Shown here: positions 27,647-34,890 of the stretch, piece after piece | How positions within the stretch are numbered: position 1 is the first letter of the stretch | How the letters are laid out: the number at the start of each line of letters is the position of its first letter | NCBI RefSeq assembly: GCF_000685215.1 | Contig: NZ_ARYJ01000004.1 | Location: 186,001-250,000 of the forward strand | Length of the DNA: 64,000 bases | Origin: Hyphomonas jannaschiana VP2 | GTDB taxonomy: Bacteria; Pseudomonadota; Alphaproteobacteria; Caulobacterales; Hyphomonadaceae | Reading direction: 5' to 3' | Notes under the pieces: model-generated | Database searches by the model: none | The model's input: the letters and a program-made list of their open reading frames with translations, nothing else | What the model was told of the DNA's origin: nothing | Made by a program: the position numbers and the translations under genes

Positions 27647-30220
27647 CTAGAAGCGTGTCCTCAAAGTCACACCATAAGTGGCCGGTTCCTGCAGGTAGAC
27701 CCCGCGGGCAGGGCCGCGCAGCGGAATGCTGAAGGTCACAGCCTTGGTCGACTCATCGAACACATTGTTCCCCCAGACTTCGAAGGTCCAACGGTCGTCC
27801 GCCGAGGAGATGCCGGCCCGGAGGTTCAGCTTCGCGTTCTCACCCTGCCAGTCACCTTCGAGTGGTACGCCATTGTCATCGACGGCCTGGGTGGAGGTCC
27901 GGCGTTCCGACTCGGTGCGGACGTTGCCGGTCAGGAAATAGCCCATGCCGTTCGCCATCTGGTCTTCCCAGGTCAGTCCCAGGAGGCCGACCCATTCCGG
28001 CGCATTGGTCAGCTTGAATCCGCACAGGCGGTTCACCGGATTTGACGGATCATACCCGCCCGGTGCGCAATCCTCAGGATAATAGGCATCGGTATAGGTA
28101 ATGGCGGCATTCGTGCTGAGCCGGTCCGTGAGCGCGTTCTGGACTTCGAATTCGAAGCCATTGCTGACCACTTTCGGGACGTTGAACGTCTGGAACTGCA
28201 CGCCGGTGAATTCGAGAACCTGGAAGTCCTCCATTTCCTGACGGAACACGGCGAGGTCAAACCGTCCGCGACCATCATTGAAGGCGCCTTTCAGGCCAGC
28301 TTCAAGCGCGTCGATCTTTTCGGAATCGAAGCGTGGATCCGCCCCACCGGCCGCCGCCGTGGAGTCGAGGTTGAAGCCGCCGGATTTGAAGCCATGGGTC
28401 AGGCCGGCATAGAAGTTCACGTCATCCGTGATCCGTGCGCCAATCTTGACCGTGTAGACCAGTTCTTCGTCCTCGAACGTGTCGTCGAACGTCCGCGGCA
28501 GCGGAAGGAAGGCAGACGCTGCCGTATCTGCCTCGGTTGCGAAGGGGAAGCAGGTTGCTCCGAGTGCGCTCTGGGCCAGGGCGGCAAGCGACCCCGGATA
28601 GGCGCCTGCCAGCAGGCCGTTTGCGATGTTCACACAGGTCGGGGAGCTGGCGGAGAGCTGGTCAAAGGCACCGTCCTTGGTTTCTTCGACATAGCGCAGG
28701 CCAACTGTCAGGTTCAGCCCGTCCGTGATCTCGAACACGTTGTGCGTGAAGATCGACAGGGACTCGGCGTCCTGGGTGTAGAGATTGTCGGCATAGCTGC
28801 CGGCCGGGTCCACACCGCCAAGCGCGGCCGGGATGTTCCCGCCGAAGCCTGTGGCAACCGTGGCGGCACCGAGCGACGGCACGAACAGGGCCGAAACATA
28901 CCGGCCATAGTCGCCGCCGAGGGTCATCAGCGCGCGTTCCTCGATCTCTTCTTCCGAATAGTAGGCGCCGAGGAGCCAGTCGAGACGGCCATCGAAGGCG
29001 AGACCCTGGAACCTGAGTTCATGGGTCATGGTCTTGATGTCGTCATAGGACGGCTGAACGTCCGGCGCGGCAAACGGGGTTGAGTTGTCGCCGACCTGGA
29101 AGACATCAAGTCCGACAAAGTCAGAGTGCTGAATGGATTCAGCCTTGAAGCTGCGGTAGGCGCCGATATAGGTCATGTCCGCCGGACCAAGATCCCATTC
29201 CAGCGTGGCAGAGATGCCGGACTGTTCGAACGGGTTCTGGAACTGCTCGCCGTTGGTGATGCCTTTTTTCTGGGCCCGGAAGCCGGACTCCACCACACCG
29301 CCATTTGCCGGCAGGCCGACAGCCGCATAAATGCCGGCATCGCCCAGCGGGTCAAAGGTAACCGGGGCATCGCAGCATTGCTCATCGGCTTCGGAATAGT
29401 CCGCGATGATCCGCAGCGAAGCGTCCGGATTGATCTGCCAAAGGGCTTGCCCGCGTACGATCCAGCGATCGCGCGTATAGCTCTCTGCGCCGGTGGTGCT
29501 TTCCGCCAGCGCGTCCCGCGTGCGGTAAGCACCGGACAGACGGACAGCCAGCTTGTCTTCCACGATCGGAGCGCTGAAGCCGCCCTGGACATTCACCAGG
29601 CCGAGATTGCCGGCCGTGACATTGGCGAAGCCATCCATTTCTCTGAGGTTCGGGGCCTTGGTCGTGATGTTCAGGGCACCGGCAGACGTGTTCCGGCCAA
29701 ACAGCGTGCCCTGCGGACCGCGCAGGACTTCGATCTGTTGCAGGTCGACCAGGTCGCCCAGGGCGACGCCCGGACGGGACAGATAGACGCCATCGAGGAA
29801 AACGCCGACGGCGCTTTCCAGGCCGATATTGTTGCCGGTGGTGCCGACACCGCGAATACGGAGCGAGGCGCCCTGCGATTCCGTCTGTGTCGAGCTCATG
29901 TTGAAGCTGGCCGAAAGATTGTCCAGCGAGCGAAGGTCGGCCACGCCCTGGCGTTCGATTTCCAGAGGGCTGATGGCGGTGACTGCCAGCGGCACGTCGA
30001 GGATGCTCTGCTCGCGGCGCGTCGCGGTCACCTGCACAACGCCGAGGCGTTTGTCACTTTCAGCGGCGGGTGTGGATGCGGCGGGAGGAGCAGCTTCTTC
30101 GGTGGTGGCGGTGTTCGGTGCGTCTGCTTCCTGTGCCAGGGCCGGGGCCTGAATCAGGCTCAACACGGCGGCAGAGGCACCTGCCAGCAAGACGCACTTC
30201 GGTTGTCGGGTTCTTTTCAA
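27647..30220 (-). CDS. TonB-dependent outer-membrane receptor
   Basis: This 857-aa receptor has a signal peptide (QPKCVLLAGASAAVLSLIQAPALAQ region), an Ala/Thr/Glu-rich spacer, and the TonB box/plug start VVQVTATRREQSILDVPLAV. IEVLRGPQGTLFGRNTSAG lies in the plug, and the C-terminal barrel ends in TYGVTLRTRF. I choose TTG 30220 because GGGGAGGAAA lies just upstream, the same ribosome site as the neighbouring receptor. It also removes 30 residues of unlikely leader read from the upstream promoter region. The substrate is unknown. The 233 bases upstream separate it from divergent queC. Confidence 0.92.
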   Translation of the reverse strand: MKRTRQPKCVLLAGASAAVLSLIQAPALAQEADAPNTATTEEAAPPAASTPAAESDKRLGVVQVTATRREQSILDVPLAVTAISPLEIERQGVADLRSLDNLSASFNMSSTQTESQGASLRIRGVGTTGNNIGLESAVGVFLDGVYLSRPGVALGDLVDLQQIEVLRGPQGTLFGRNTSAGALNITTKAPNLREMDGFANVTAGNLGLVNVQGGFSAPIVEDKLAVRLSGAYRTRDALAESTTGAESYTRDRWIVRGQALWQINPDASLRIIADYSEADEQCCDAPVTFDPLGDAGIYAAVGLPANGGVVESGFRAQKKGITNGEQFQNPFEQSGISATLEWDLGPADMTYIGAYRSFKAESIQHSDFVGLDVFQVGDNSTPFAAPDVQPSYDDIKTMTHELRFQGLAFDGRLDWLLGAYYSEEEIEERALMTLGGDYGRYVSALFVPSLGAATVATGFGGNIPAALGGVDPAGSYADNLYTQDAESLSIFTHNVFEITDGLNLTVGLRYVEETKDGAFDQLSASSPTCVNIANGLLAGAYPGSLAALAQSALGATCFPFATEADTAASAFLPLPRTFDDTFEDEELVYTVKIGARITDDVNFYAGLTHGFKSGGFNLDSTAAAGGADPRFDSEKIDALEAGLKGAFNDGRGRFDLAVFRQEMEDFQVLEFTGVQFQTFNVPKVVSNGFEFEVQNALTDRLSTNAAITYTDAYYPEDCAPGGYDPSNPVNRLCGFKLTNAPEWVGLLGLTWEDQMANGMGYFLTGNVRTESERRTSTQAVDDNGVPLEGDWQGENAKLNLRAGISSADDRWTFEVWGNNVFDESTKAVTFSIPLRGPARGVYLQEPATYGVTLRTRF

Positions 30221-30453
30221 GTCAATTTCCTCCCCTCGTCCAATCGTATGTGGACAAGATTTTTGTTTGTGTGGTTGGTTTTTATCCGGGTGCGCTTCTG
30301 GCAGGCGCACTGCAGATACTACACAAAAGCGGAGTGCCCCATCGTGTCAACCGGCTACCCTAGCGTCAATGGGCGACTATTTTTGGTTGCGGGTCCGGAA
30401 TGACACAGTTTTCCCGTCTTGGCCGGGTCTGCAGAGGCTGGTAGAGGCGCGCC

Positions 30454-31173
30454 ATGACCTCTCAGACCTCACCCACCGTCACCCGGGCCCTGGTTCTTTT
30501 TTCCGGCGGACAGGATTCCGCCACCTGCCTGGCCTGGGCGCTTGACCGTTTCGATCAGGTCGAGACGATCGGGTTCGACTATGGCCAGCGTCATGCTGTG
30601 GAACTGACCTGCCGGGAGAAAGTCCGGATCGGGATGGCGAGCCTCAAGGAGAGTTGGGCGTCGCGTCTTGGCGAAGATCACATGATCGATGCGACAGTCC
30701 TGAAAAGCCTTGGCGAAACGGCCATGACTCATGATGTCGTCATCGAGACGACTGAGGCTGGTCTGCCATCGACCTTTGTACCGGGCCGCAATCTTCTGTT
30801 CCTGACGCTCGCCGGTGCGCTGGCCGTGCGGCGCGGTATTTCCGTCCTGGTGGGCGGGATGTGCGAGACCGACTATTCCGGTTATCCGGACTGTCGGAAT
30901 GACACGATCCAGGCACAGGCCGAAACGCTGCGTCTCGGGCTGGGCAAGCCGATGTCGATCGAGACGCCGCTCATGTATATTGACAAGGCCGGGACCTGGG
31001 AGATGGCGCACGGCCTTGCCGGACAGGCCCTGATCGACCTGATCGTGGAAGACACACACACCTGCTATCTCGGCGACCGCTCGCAACGGCATGTCTGGGG
31101 CTATGGCTGCGGCAGCTGTCCGGCCTGCGAGTTGCGCGCGGCAGGCTGGGACCGCTGGCAGGCCGCAAAATGA
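30454..31173 (+). CDS. queC: 7-cyano-7-deazaguanine synthase (QueC)
   Basis: QueC converts 7-carboxy-7-deazaguanine to preQ0 with ATP and ammonia, on the path to queuosine in tRNA. The PP-loop motif SGGQDS is at residues 17-22. [11 protein letters not shown] follows near 50, and the zinc-binding cysteines lie near the C terminus in [12 protein letters not shown]. At 239 aa it is full length. Its stop overlaps the queE start (ATGA), so queC, queE and queD form one unit. Confidence 0.97.
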   Translation: MTSQTSPTVTRALVLFSGGQDSATCLAWALDRFDQVETIGFDYGQRHAVELTCREKVRIGMASLKESWASRLGEDHMIDATVLKSLGETAMTHDVVIETTEAGLPSTFVPGRNLLFLTLAGALAVRRGISVLVGGMCETDYSGYPDCRNDTIQAQAETLRLGLGKPMSIETPLMYIDKAGTWEMAHGLAGQALIDLIVEDTHTCYLGDRSQRHVWGYGCGSCPACELRAAGWDRWQAAK

Positions 31174-31817
31174 CCTATTCGGTCAAGGAAGCTTTCTACA
31201 CCCTGCAAGGGGAGGGCGCGCAGACCGGCCGGGCCGCGGTGTTCCTGCGCTTTGCCGGATGCAACCTCTGGAGCGGGCTTGAGCGTGACCGGGCCAAGGC
31301 CGTCTGCCAGTTCTGCGATACCGACTTTGTCGGCACAGACGGAGAGAATGGCGGGAAGTACAAGACGCCGGAAGAAGTTGCCGCGCTGGTCGCCTCCATC
31401 TGGGCGTCAAATGCCGACACAGCCGGGAAGCCCTATGTCGTCTGCACCGGCGGGGAGCCGCTTCTGCAGCTGAATCCGCCGCTGATCGAGGCGCTTCATG
31501 GCGAAGGCTTCGAGATCGCGGTGGAGACCAATGGCACGATCGAGGCGCCGGAGGGGCTCGACTGGATCTGCGTCAGCCCCAAGGCCAATGCGGCGCTCGT
31601 GCTGAAAAAGGGTAATGAACTCAAGCTGGTCTACCCGCAGGATGAGGCCGAAGCGCAGCCCGAACGGTTCACGGAACTGGACTTTCAGCACTTTTTCCTG
31701 CAACCGAAGGACAATTCCGAGGTGGCCCGCAATGTGCAGGCTGCCGCTGCTTACTGTCTGAAGAATCCGCAATGGCGACTGAGCTTGCAAACGCACAAAC
31801 TGACCGGGCTGCCCTGA
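31170..31817 (+). CDS. queE: 7-carboxy-7-deazaguanine synthase (QueE)
   Basis: This is the radical SAM enzyme that contracts 6-carboxytetrahydropterin to 7-carboxy-7-deazaguanine. The cluster cysteines are Cys31, Cys46 and Cys49, a CX14CX2C spacing instead of CX3CX2C. This long form is known from the Burkholderia-type QueE. The substrate-binding start [15 protein letters not shown] and the [12 protein letters not shown] motif are present. At 215 aa it is complete. The last 46 bases overlap queD. Confidence 0.96.
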   Translation: MTYSVKEAFYTLQGEGAQTGRAAVFLRFAGCNLWSGLERDRAKAVCQFCDTDFVGTDGENGGKYKTPEEVAALVASIWASNADTAGKPYVVCTGGEPLLQLNPPLIEALHGEGFEIAVETNGTIEAPEGLDWICVSPKANAALVLKKGNELKLVYPQDEAEAQPERFTELDFQHFFLQPKDNSEVARNVQAAAAYCLKNPQWRLSLQTHKLTGLP

Positions 31818-32191
31818 GCCCTGAGGGCCGCGTGTTCGAGATCACCAAGGCGGTGCATTTCGAGGCGGCGCACTTCATGGGCGGCAAGCCGGAAGGGCAT
31901 CCTTACCGGAACATGCACGGCCATTCCTTCCGCCTGGAAGCGACTGTTGCCGGCGTCGTGAAAGAGGGCGAGCAGTGGGTGGAGGATTTCTCTCACCTGA
32001 CGGCCTGCCTGAACGCGACAGCCGAAAAGCTGGATCACAAACTGCTCAACGAGATCGACGGGCTTGAAATCCCGACGCTGGAGCGGATCTGCCTCTGGGT
32101 CGCTGAAGACCTGCGCGAGGCGCTGCCGGGGCTGAAGCGCGTCGCTCTGGCGCGCCCCAGCCTCAACGAGCGGTGTGAACTCGTCCTCTGA
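31772..32191 (+). CDS. queD: QueD-like 6-carboxytetrahydropterin synthase family protein
   Basis: This 139-aa protein is a PTPS/QueD family member in the queuosine operon, where QueD should convert dihydroneopterin triphosphate to 6-carboxytetrahydropterin. Zinc ligands are kept (His34 in FEAAH, His49 and His51 in MHGHSF), as is the Asp-His pair in KLDHKLLNE. The catalytic cysteine expected four residues before the HGH motif is Tyr45. The conserved C-terminal Glu context (KET in E. coli) is also altered. An ATG at 31772 lies 46 bases inside queE, and a later start would lose little. Its stop abuts the convergent gene in TGATCA. Confidence 0.85.
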   Translation: MATELANAQTDRAALSPEGRVFEITKAVHFEAAHFMGGKPEGHPYRNMHGHSFRLEATVAGVVKEGEQWVEDFSHLTACLNATAEKLDHKLLNEIDGLEIPTLERICLWVAEDLREALPGLKRVALARPSLNERCELVL

Positions 32192-32689
32192 TCAGGACGG
32201 GTTCTGGTCGGACAGCGTACCTTCCTTCACTTCTTCAGCGAAGTTCCGGGCAAACCGGTTGGATGCTTTGTTGGCATCATACCAGGTTGTGATGCCGGTC
32301 ATGCGGATGTCGGTTTCGTACCAGGAATACTCGTACTCGCCTTCCTTCGTGCCGTCCGCGTCATAAGCGGTGGCGGAGAGTTTCATCCCGCCGGTGCTGC
32401 GCGAGGCGCCATAGTCGAGGCCGGGCTCGTCACCCAGCTGTTTGAAGGTCGGCTTGGACGGGCGGGCATCGATGATGGTGACATCGATCCGGGCAACATC
32501 CACGCCGGCCTTTTCGAGTTCGCGGGTCAGGTCTTCCTTGATCTCGTTCGAGAGATAGTCACCCTCGCGGGTGCCGTAGTCATCCTGCAGCTTGGTCTGG
32601 AAATCGTCAGACACGCTGACATTGATTTCCGCGGCCATGGCAGCCGGGGCCAGGAGAAGGGCGATAGCGGTGATTGGAACCAGTTTCAT
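32192..32689 (-). CDS. Exported hypothetical protein
   Basis: This 165-aa protein has a clear signal peptide (MKLVPITAIALLLAPAAMAA) with cleavage after Ala20. The mature part is a mixed alpha/beta domain with many charged residues, DVARIDVTIIDARPSKPTF near the middle and EYSWYETDI later. It resembles small periplasmic DUF proteins, but I do not recognise the family. GGAGG with a seven-base spacer fixes the ATG at 32689. It is convergent with queD, stop codon against stop codon. Confidence 0.8.
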   Translation of the reverse strand: MKLVPITAIALLLAPAAMAAEINVSVSDDFQTKLQDDYGTREGDYLSNEIKEDLTRELEKAGVDVARIDVTIIDARPSKPTFKQLGDEPGLDYGASRSTGGMKLSATAYDADGTKEGEYEYSWYETDIRMTGITTWYDANKASNRFARNFAEEVKEGTLSDQNPS

Positions 32690-32767
32690 GTCAGAACCTC
32701 CATTAGGGTCTGTTATCAACTTACCATCACCCTTCCTGTTCCCGAAGTCACGCTGATGTGAAGCAGC

Positions 32768-33463
32768 TTAAATCGTGTCCACAAACACGATCTCGGCGTC
32801 TTGCAGGCCTTTCAGCTCCAGCGTCTCGGCGCCGGTGATGGCGGCGCCGTCGCGGGCCTTCAGCACATGGCCGTTCAGGCTGACCGAGCCCGCCGCCAGC
32901 ACGAGATAGCCATGCCGGCCGGGCGCCACTTCATAGTTGAGCGTGTCCCCGGCGCAGAGCGTTGCGCCCATGACCTTTGCATCCTGTTTCAGGGGCAGGG
33001 CATCGTCTTCGCCGCCGTCTGCGGCAAACACGGTCCACTTGCCGGAGCGGTCGCCCTTCGGGAACTGGCGCGTGCCCCAGCCCGGCTGGCCGCCCTGTTC
33101 GCGGGGCAGGACCCAGATCTGGAACAGCTGGCAGGTTTCGTCGTCGGCATTCCATTCCGAATGCTGCACGCCGGCCCCGGCGCTCATCACCTGGACATCG
33201 CCCGCTTCAGTGCGGCCGGTATTGCCCATCGAGTCCTTGTGGGTGATGGCACCCTTGCGGACATAGGTGATGATTTCCATCGATTGGTGGCCATGCGGCG
33301 GGAAGCCGGTGTGGGGCTGGATCGTGTCATCGTTCCACACGCGCAGGGCGCCTTCGCCCATGCGGCGCGGGTCGTGATAACCCGAGAACGAGAAGTGATA
33401 GTTCGCGTCGAGCCATTCATTGCGGAAACGGCCGAGGCGGTCGAACGGGCGGAGGTCAATCAT
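32768..33463 (-). CDS. Pirin family protein (cupin)
   Basis: This 231-aa bicupin is of the pirin/YhaK type. Metal-binding residues lie in the first cupin, GFPPHGHQSMEIITYV and later AGAGVQHSEWN. Bacterial pirins can act as quercetinases or redox-sensitive partners, but the function here is unknown. The ATG at 33463 follows an AAGGAG ribosome site. Upstream in-frame codons read into the promoter. It is transcribed away from the DUF3008-like gene's downstream side. Confidence 0.9.
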   Translation of the reverse strand: MIDLRPFDRLGRFRNEWLDANYHFSFSGYHDPRRMGEGALRVWNDDTIQPHTGFPPHGHQSMEIITYVRKGAITHKDSMGNTGRTEAGDVQVMSAGAGVQHSEWNADDETCQLFQIWVLPREQGGQPGWGTRQFPKGDRSGKWTVFAADGGEDDALPLKQDAKVMGATLCAGDTLNYEVAPGRHGYLVLAAGSVSLNGHVLKARDGAAITGAETLELKGLQDAEIVFVDTI

Positions 33464-33594
33464 GGCGGGCTCCTTCAGGTGCCGTATTGCTTTCGTGTTG
33501 CAGCGAATATGACGTGAAGCGCACGGCGCTGTAGGGCGGGGCGGCAAAGAAGACTTATGCCGCCCCGGAATAAGTGCCCGATTATCAAGGCTGT

Positions 33595-33792
33595 TTATGA
33601 GGGTTTCTGCGAGGGTTTCTGGGCCTCTTCGCTGTCCTCATCCGGCTCGGCGAGGGCTTCCAGCTCTTCCATGCTGAGATCGTCATACATCTGCTTGGCC
33701 TTGCCATGCAGGTGCCATTTCGATGTGCGGCCACGGCGTACGGCGAGCGCAAGTCCGGCGGCCTGGTGTTCGGGGATCTGTTGTGCAGACAT
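33595..33792 (-). CDS. Small DUF3008-like protein
   Basis: This is a 65-aa protein with a perfect AGGAGG ribosome site seven bases before the ATG. The middle (AAGLALAVRRGRTSKWHLHGKAKQMY, then MEELEALA) resembles the DUF3008 family of small alphaproteobacterial proteins. The C-terminal 15 residues are acidic and Ser/Gln-rich. No biochemical role is known. An EcfG-type promoter 30 bases upstream indicates general-stress expression. Confidence 0.8.
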   Translation of the reverse strand: MSAQQIPEHQAAGLALAVRRGRTSKWHLHGKAKQMYDDLSMEELEALAEPDEDSEEAQKPSQKPS

Positions 33793-33821
33793 TTCGGCCT
33801 CCTTTGATTGGGTAAAGTATC

Positions 33822-33847
33822 AACGCGAAAGGGCGGACGCGTGTTCC
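33822..33847 (-). promoter_or_regulatory. EcfG (sigma-T type) general stress promoter
   Basis: On the minus strand GGAAC (33847-33843) and CGTT (33825-33822) are separated by exactly 17 bases. This is the EcfG consensus, and it points at the DUF3008-like gene 30 bases away. It is the second such promoter in the window. Confidence 0.75.
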
Positions 33848-33902
33848 ATCCCGCACGAGCGGCCGGAGTGGCGGGTGCCATCCGGTTAGGGATCCGTTCT
33901 TT

Positions 33903-33995
33903 GCCAGCCATCCTTCGACTTCGCTCAGGATGAGTGCGGTTCTGTGGTGCGCCTTAGAGAGAACTCATCCTGAGCGAAGTCGAAGGATGACTGGC
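33903..33995. repeat. Long inverted repeat with 33-bp arms
   Basis: Positions 33903-33935 and 33963-33995 are inverted copies with a single mismatch, separated by 27 bases. The core (CATCCTTCGACTTCGCTCAG and its complement) is a motif I recall seeing in intergenic DNA of unrelated genomes. It may fold into a long hairpin. Confidence 0.9.
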
Positions 33996-34012
33996 GGCGC
34001 ACAAAGGCCCAC

Positions 34013-34414
34013 CTAAGGCGGACCCCGCACGTGCAGGCCATGATTATACCGGACTATGCCATGACTATGGGTGACTATACCGGACTTATCCGGATCATGA
34101 CGGACCACGTCATGACTTAACATGATCATGCCGGACTTGCCGCGCACGCAGCCACAAAGCGAGACAGGCACATCGCTGCCAAGGGCAGGATGTTTCCAGC
34201 GGGGAATGCGCGGCGCTTCATATGTATAGAGATCATCGGGCGGTGGGGCATCGGCCAGGCAGACGAGCCTTATATTGCCGAAACAGTCCACCGCCATCAG
34301 CGCTTCGCGCCCGGTGCGTGCGTGCCAGCGGGCAACACGCACCAGGTTCCACACCAGCCACGGCCAGAAGAGCGGCCAGACATGGGTAAAGTAGCGCTGA
34401 AGGTCAGGATGCAT
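34013..34414 (-). CDS. Hypothetical protein with repeated C-terminal tail
   Basis: This 133-aa protein has an N-terminal hydrophobic, Trp-rich segment (HVWPLFWPWLVWNLVRVARW, residues 11-30). A compact region ARTGREALMAVDCFGNIRL follows, then APRIPRWKHPALGSDVP. That first 90-residue part resembles short orphan proteins I recall in Caulobacterales, but I cannot name a family. From residue 93 the tail is two 17-residue repeats starting KSG and rich in His, encoded by a 51-bp DNA duplication. The ribosome site is weak. The repeat could be an invasion that extended an older, shorter gene. Confidence 0.55.
   Translation of the reverse strand: MHPDLQRYFTHVWPLFWPWLVWNLVRVARWHARTGREALMAVDCFGNIRLVCLADAPPPDDLYTYEAPRIPRWKHPALGSDVPVSLCGCVRGKSGMIMLSHDVVRHDPDKSGIVTHSHGIVRYNHGLHVRGPP
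34037..34138 (-). repeat. Degenerate 51-bp tandem repeat
   Basis: Two 51-bp units (34138-34088 and 34087-34037, minus strand) each begin AAGTCCGG. Each itself contains two similar halves based on GTCCGGYATRRTCA. They are in frame with the overlapping gene and encode residues 93-109 and 110-126. Confidence 0.7.
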
Positions 34415-34467
34415 GCCCGCAAGGATGGGGGCGAGCCCTATCAGACGAATTCACATCGCCCGCGACC

Positions 34468-34569
34468 TGTCATCCCGGAAAGCCCGCAGGGCTTATCCGG
34501 GACCCAGTCCTGCAGTGGCAACACCGCATCTGGGTCCCGGATATTTGCTGCGCAAATTCCGGGATGACA
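34468..34569. repeat. Nested palindromic (REP-like) element
   Basis: TGTCATCCCGGAA at 34468-34480 is matched by its inverted copy, TTCCGGGATGACA, ending at 34569. Inside, TCCGGGACCCAG and CTGGGTCCCGGA form a second inverted pair. AGCCCGCAGGGCT makes a small inner hairpin. Such ATCCCGG palindromes are common intergenic elements in alphaproteobacteria. Confidence 0.75.
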
Positions 34570-34608
34570 CGCGGCGGGTGAGGGACAGGGCCCAATCTCT
34601 CCTCACGC

Positions 34609-34762
34609 GTCATCCCCGACGGCGCAGCCGTCTGGGGACCCATCTCCGAACGCATCGACAAAGTCCGTCATGGGCGGCGGCAACAATCCCCGAACCGGAC
34701 ATGACGCCCTCGCTCGCCTCTTTCAGAGCTGGATCCCCGGACCGCTCCGCGGCCGGGGGTGA
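34609..34762. repeat. Two further imperfect hairpin elements
   Basis: CATCCCCGACGGCGCAGCCG followed by TCTGGGGAC (34610-34639) folds as an imperfect hairpin. CCCCGG at 34735-34740 pairs with CCGGGG at 34753-34758. They look like decayed relatives of the element at 34468-34569. Apart from these repeats, I see no gene between 34415 and 34890. Confidence 0.45.
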
Positions 34763-34796
34763 CGCGTGTGGGGAGTTTGGGGGCAGAGGGCGGATC

Positions 34797-34886
34797 CGTA
34801 GGGTGGGTTGAGCGAAGCGATACCCACCATGCAATGCCCGCCGCGAGTCCGAAAGGTGGGTATCGCTCCGCTCAACCCACCCTACG
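34797..34886. repeat. Long inverted repeat with 32-bp arms
   Basis: Positions 34797-34828 and 34855-34886 are inverted copies with one mismatch and a 26-base spacer. The arm (GTAGGGTGGGTTGAGCGAAG, continuing CGATACCCACC) is of a type seen dispersed in many bacterial genomes. It lies immediately beyond the stop of the adjacent minus-strand gene. Confidence 0.9.
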
Positions 34887-34890
34887 CCTG

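Noticed and set aside
34468-34886. Possible CRISPR array in the repeat cluster
   Set aside because: The repeats are inverted, of different families and unevenly spaced. There are no regular direct repeats with unique spacers and no cas genes.
33903-34886. Possible insertion sequence
   Set aside because: The inverted repeats face each other as hairpins and do not bracket a transposase frame. The genes between and beside them lack DDE or HUH motifs.
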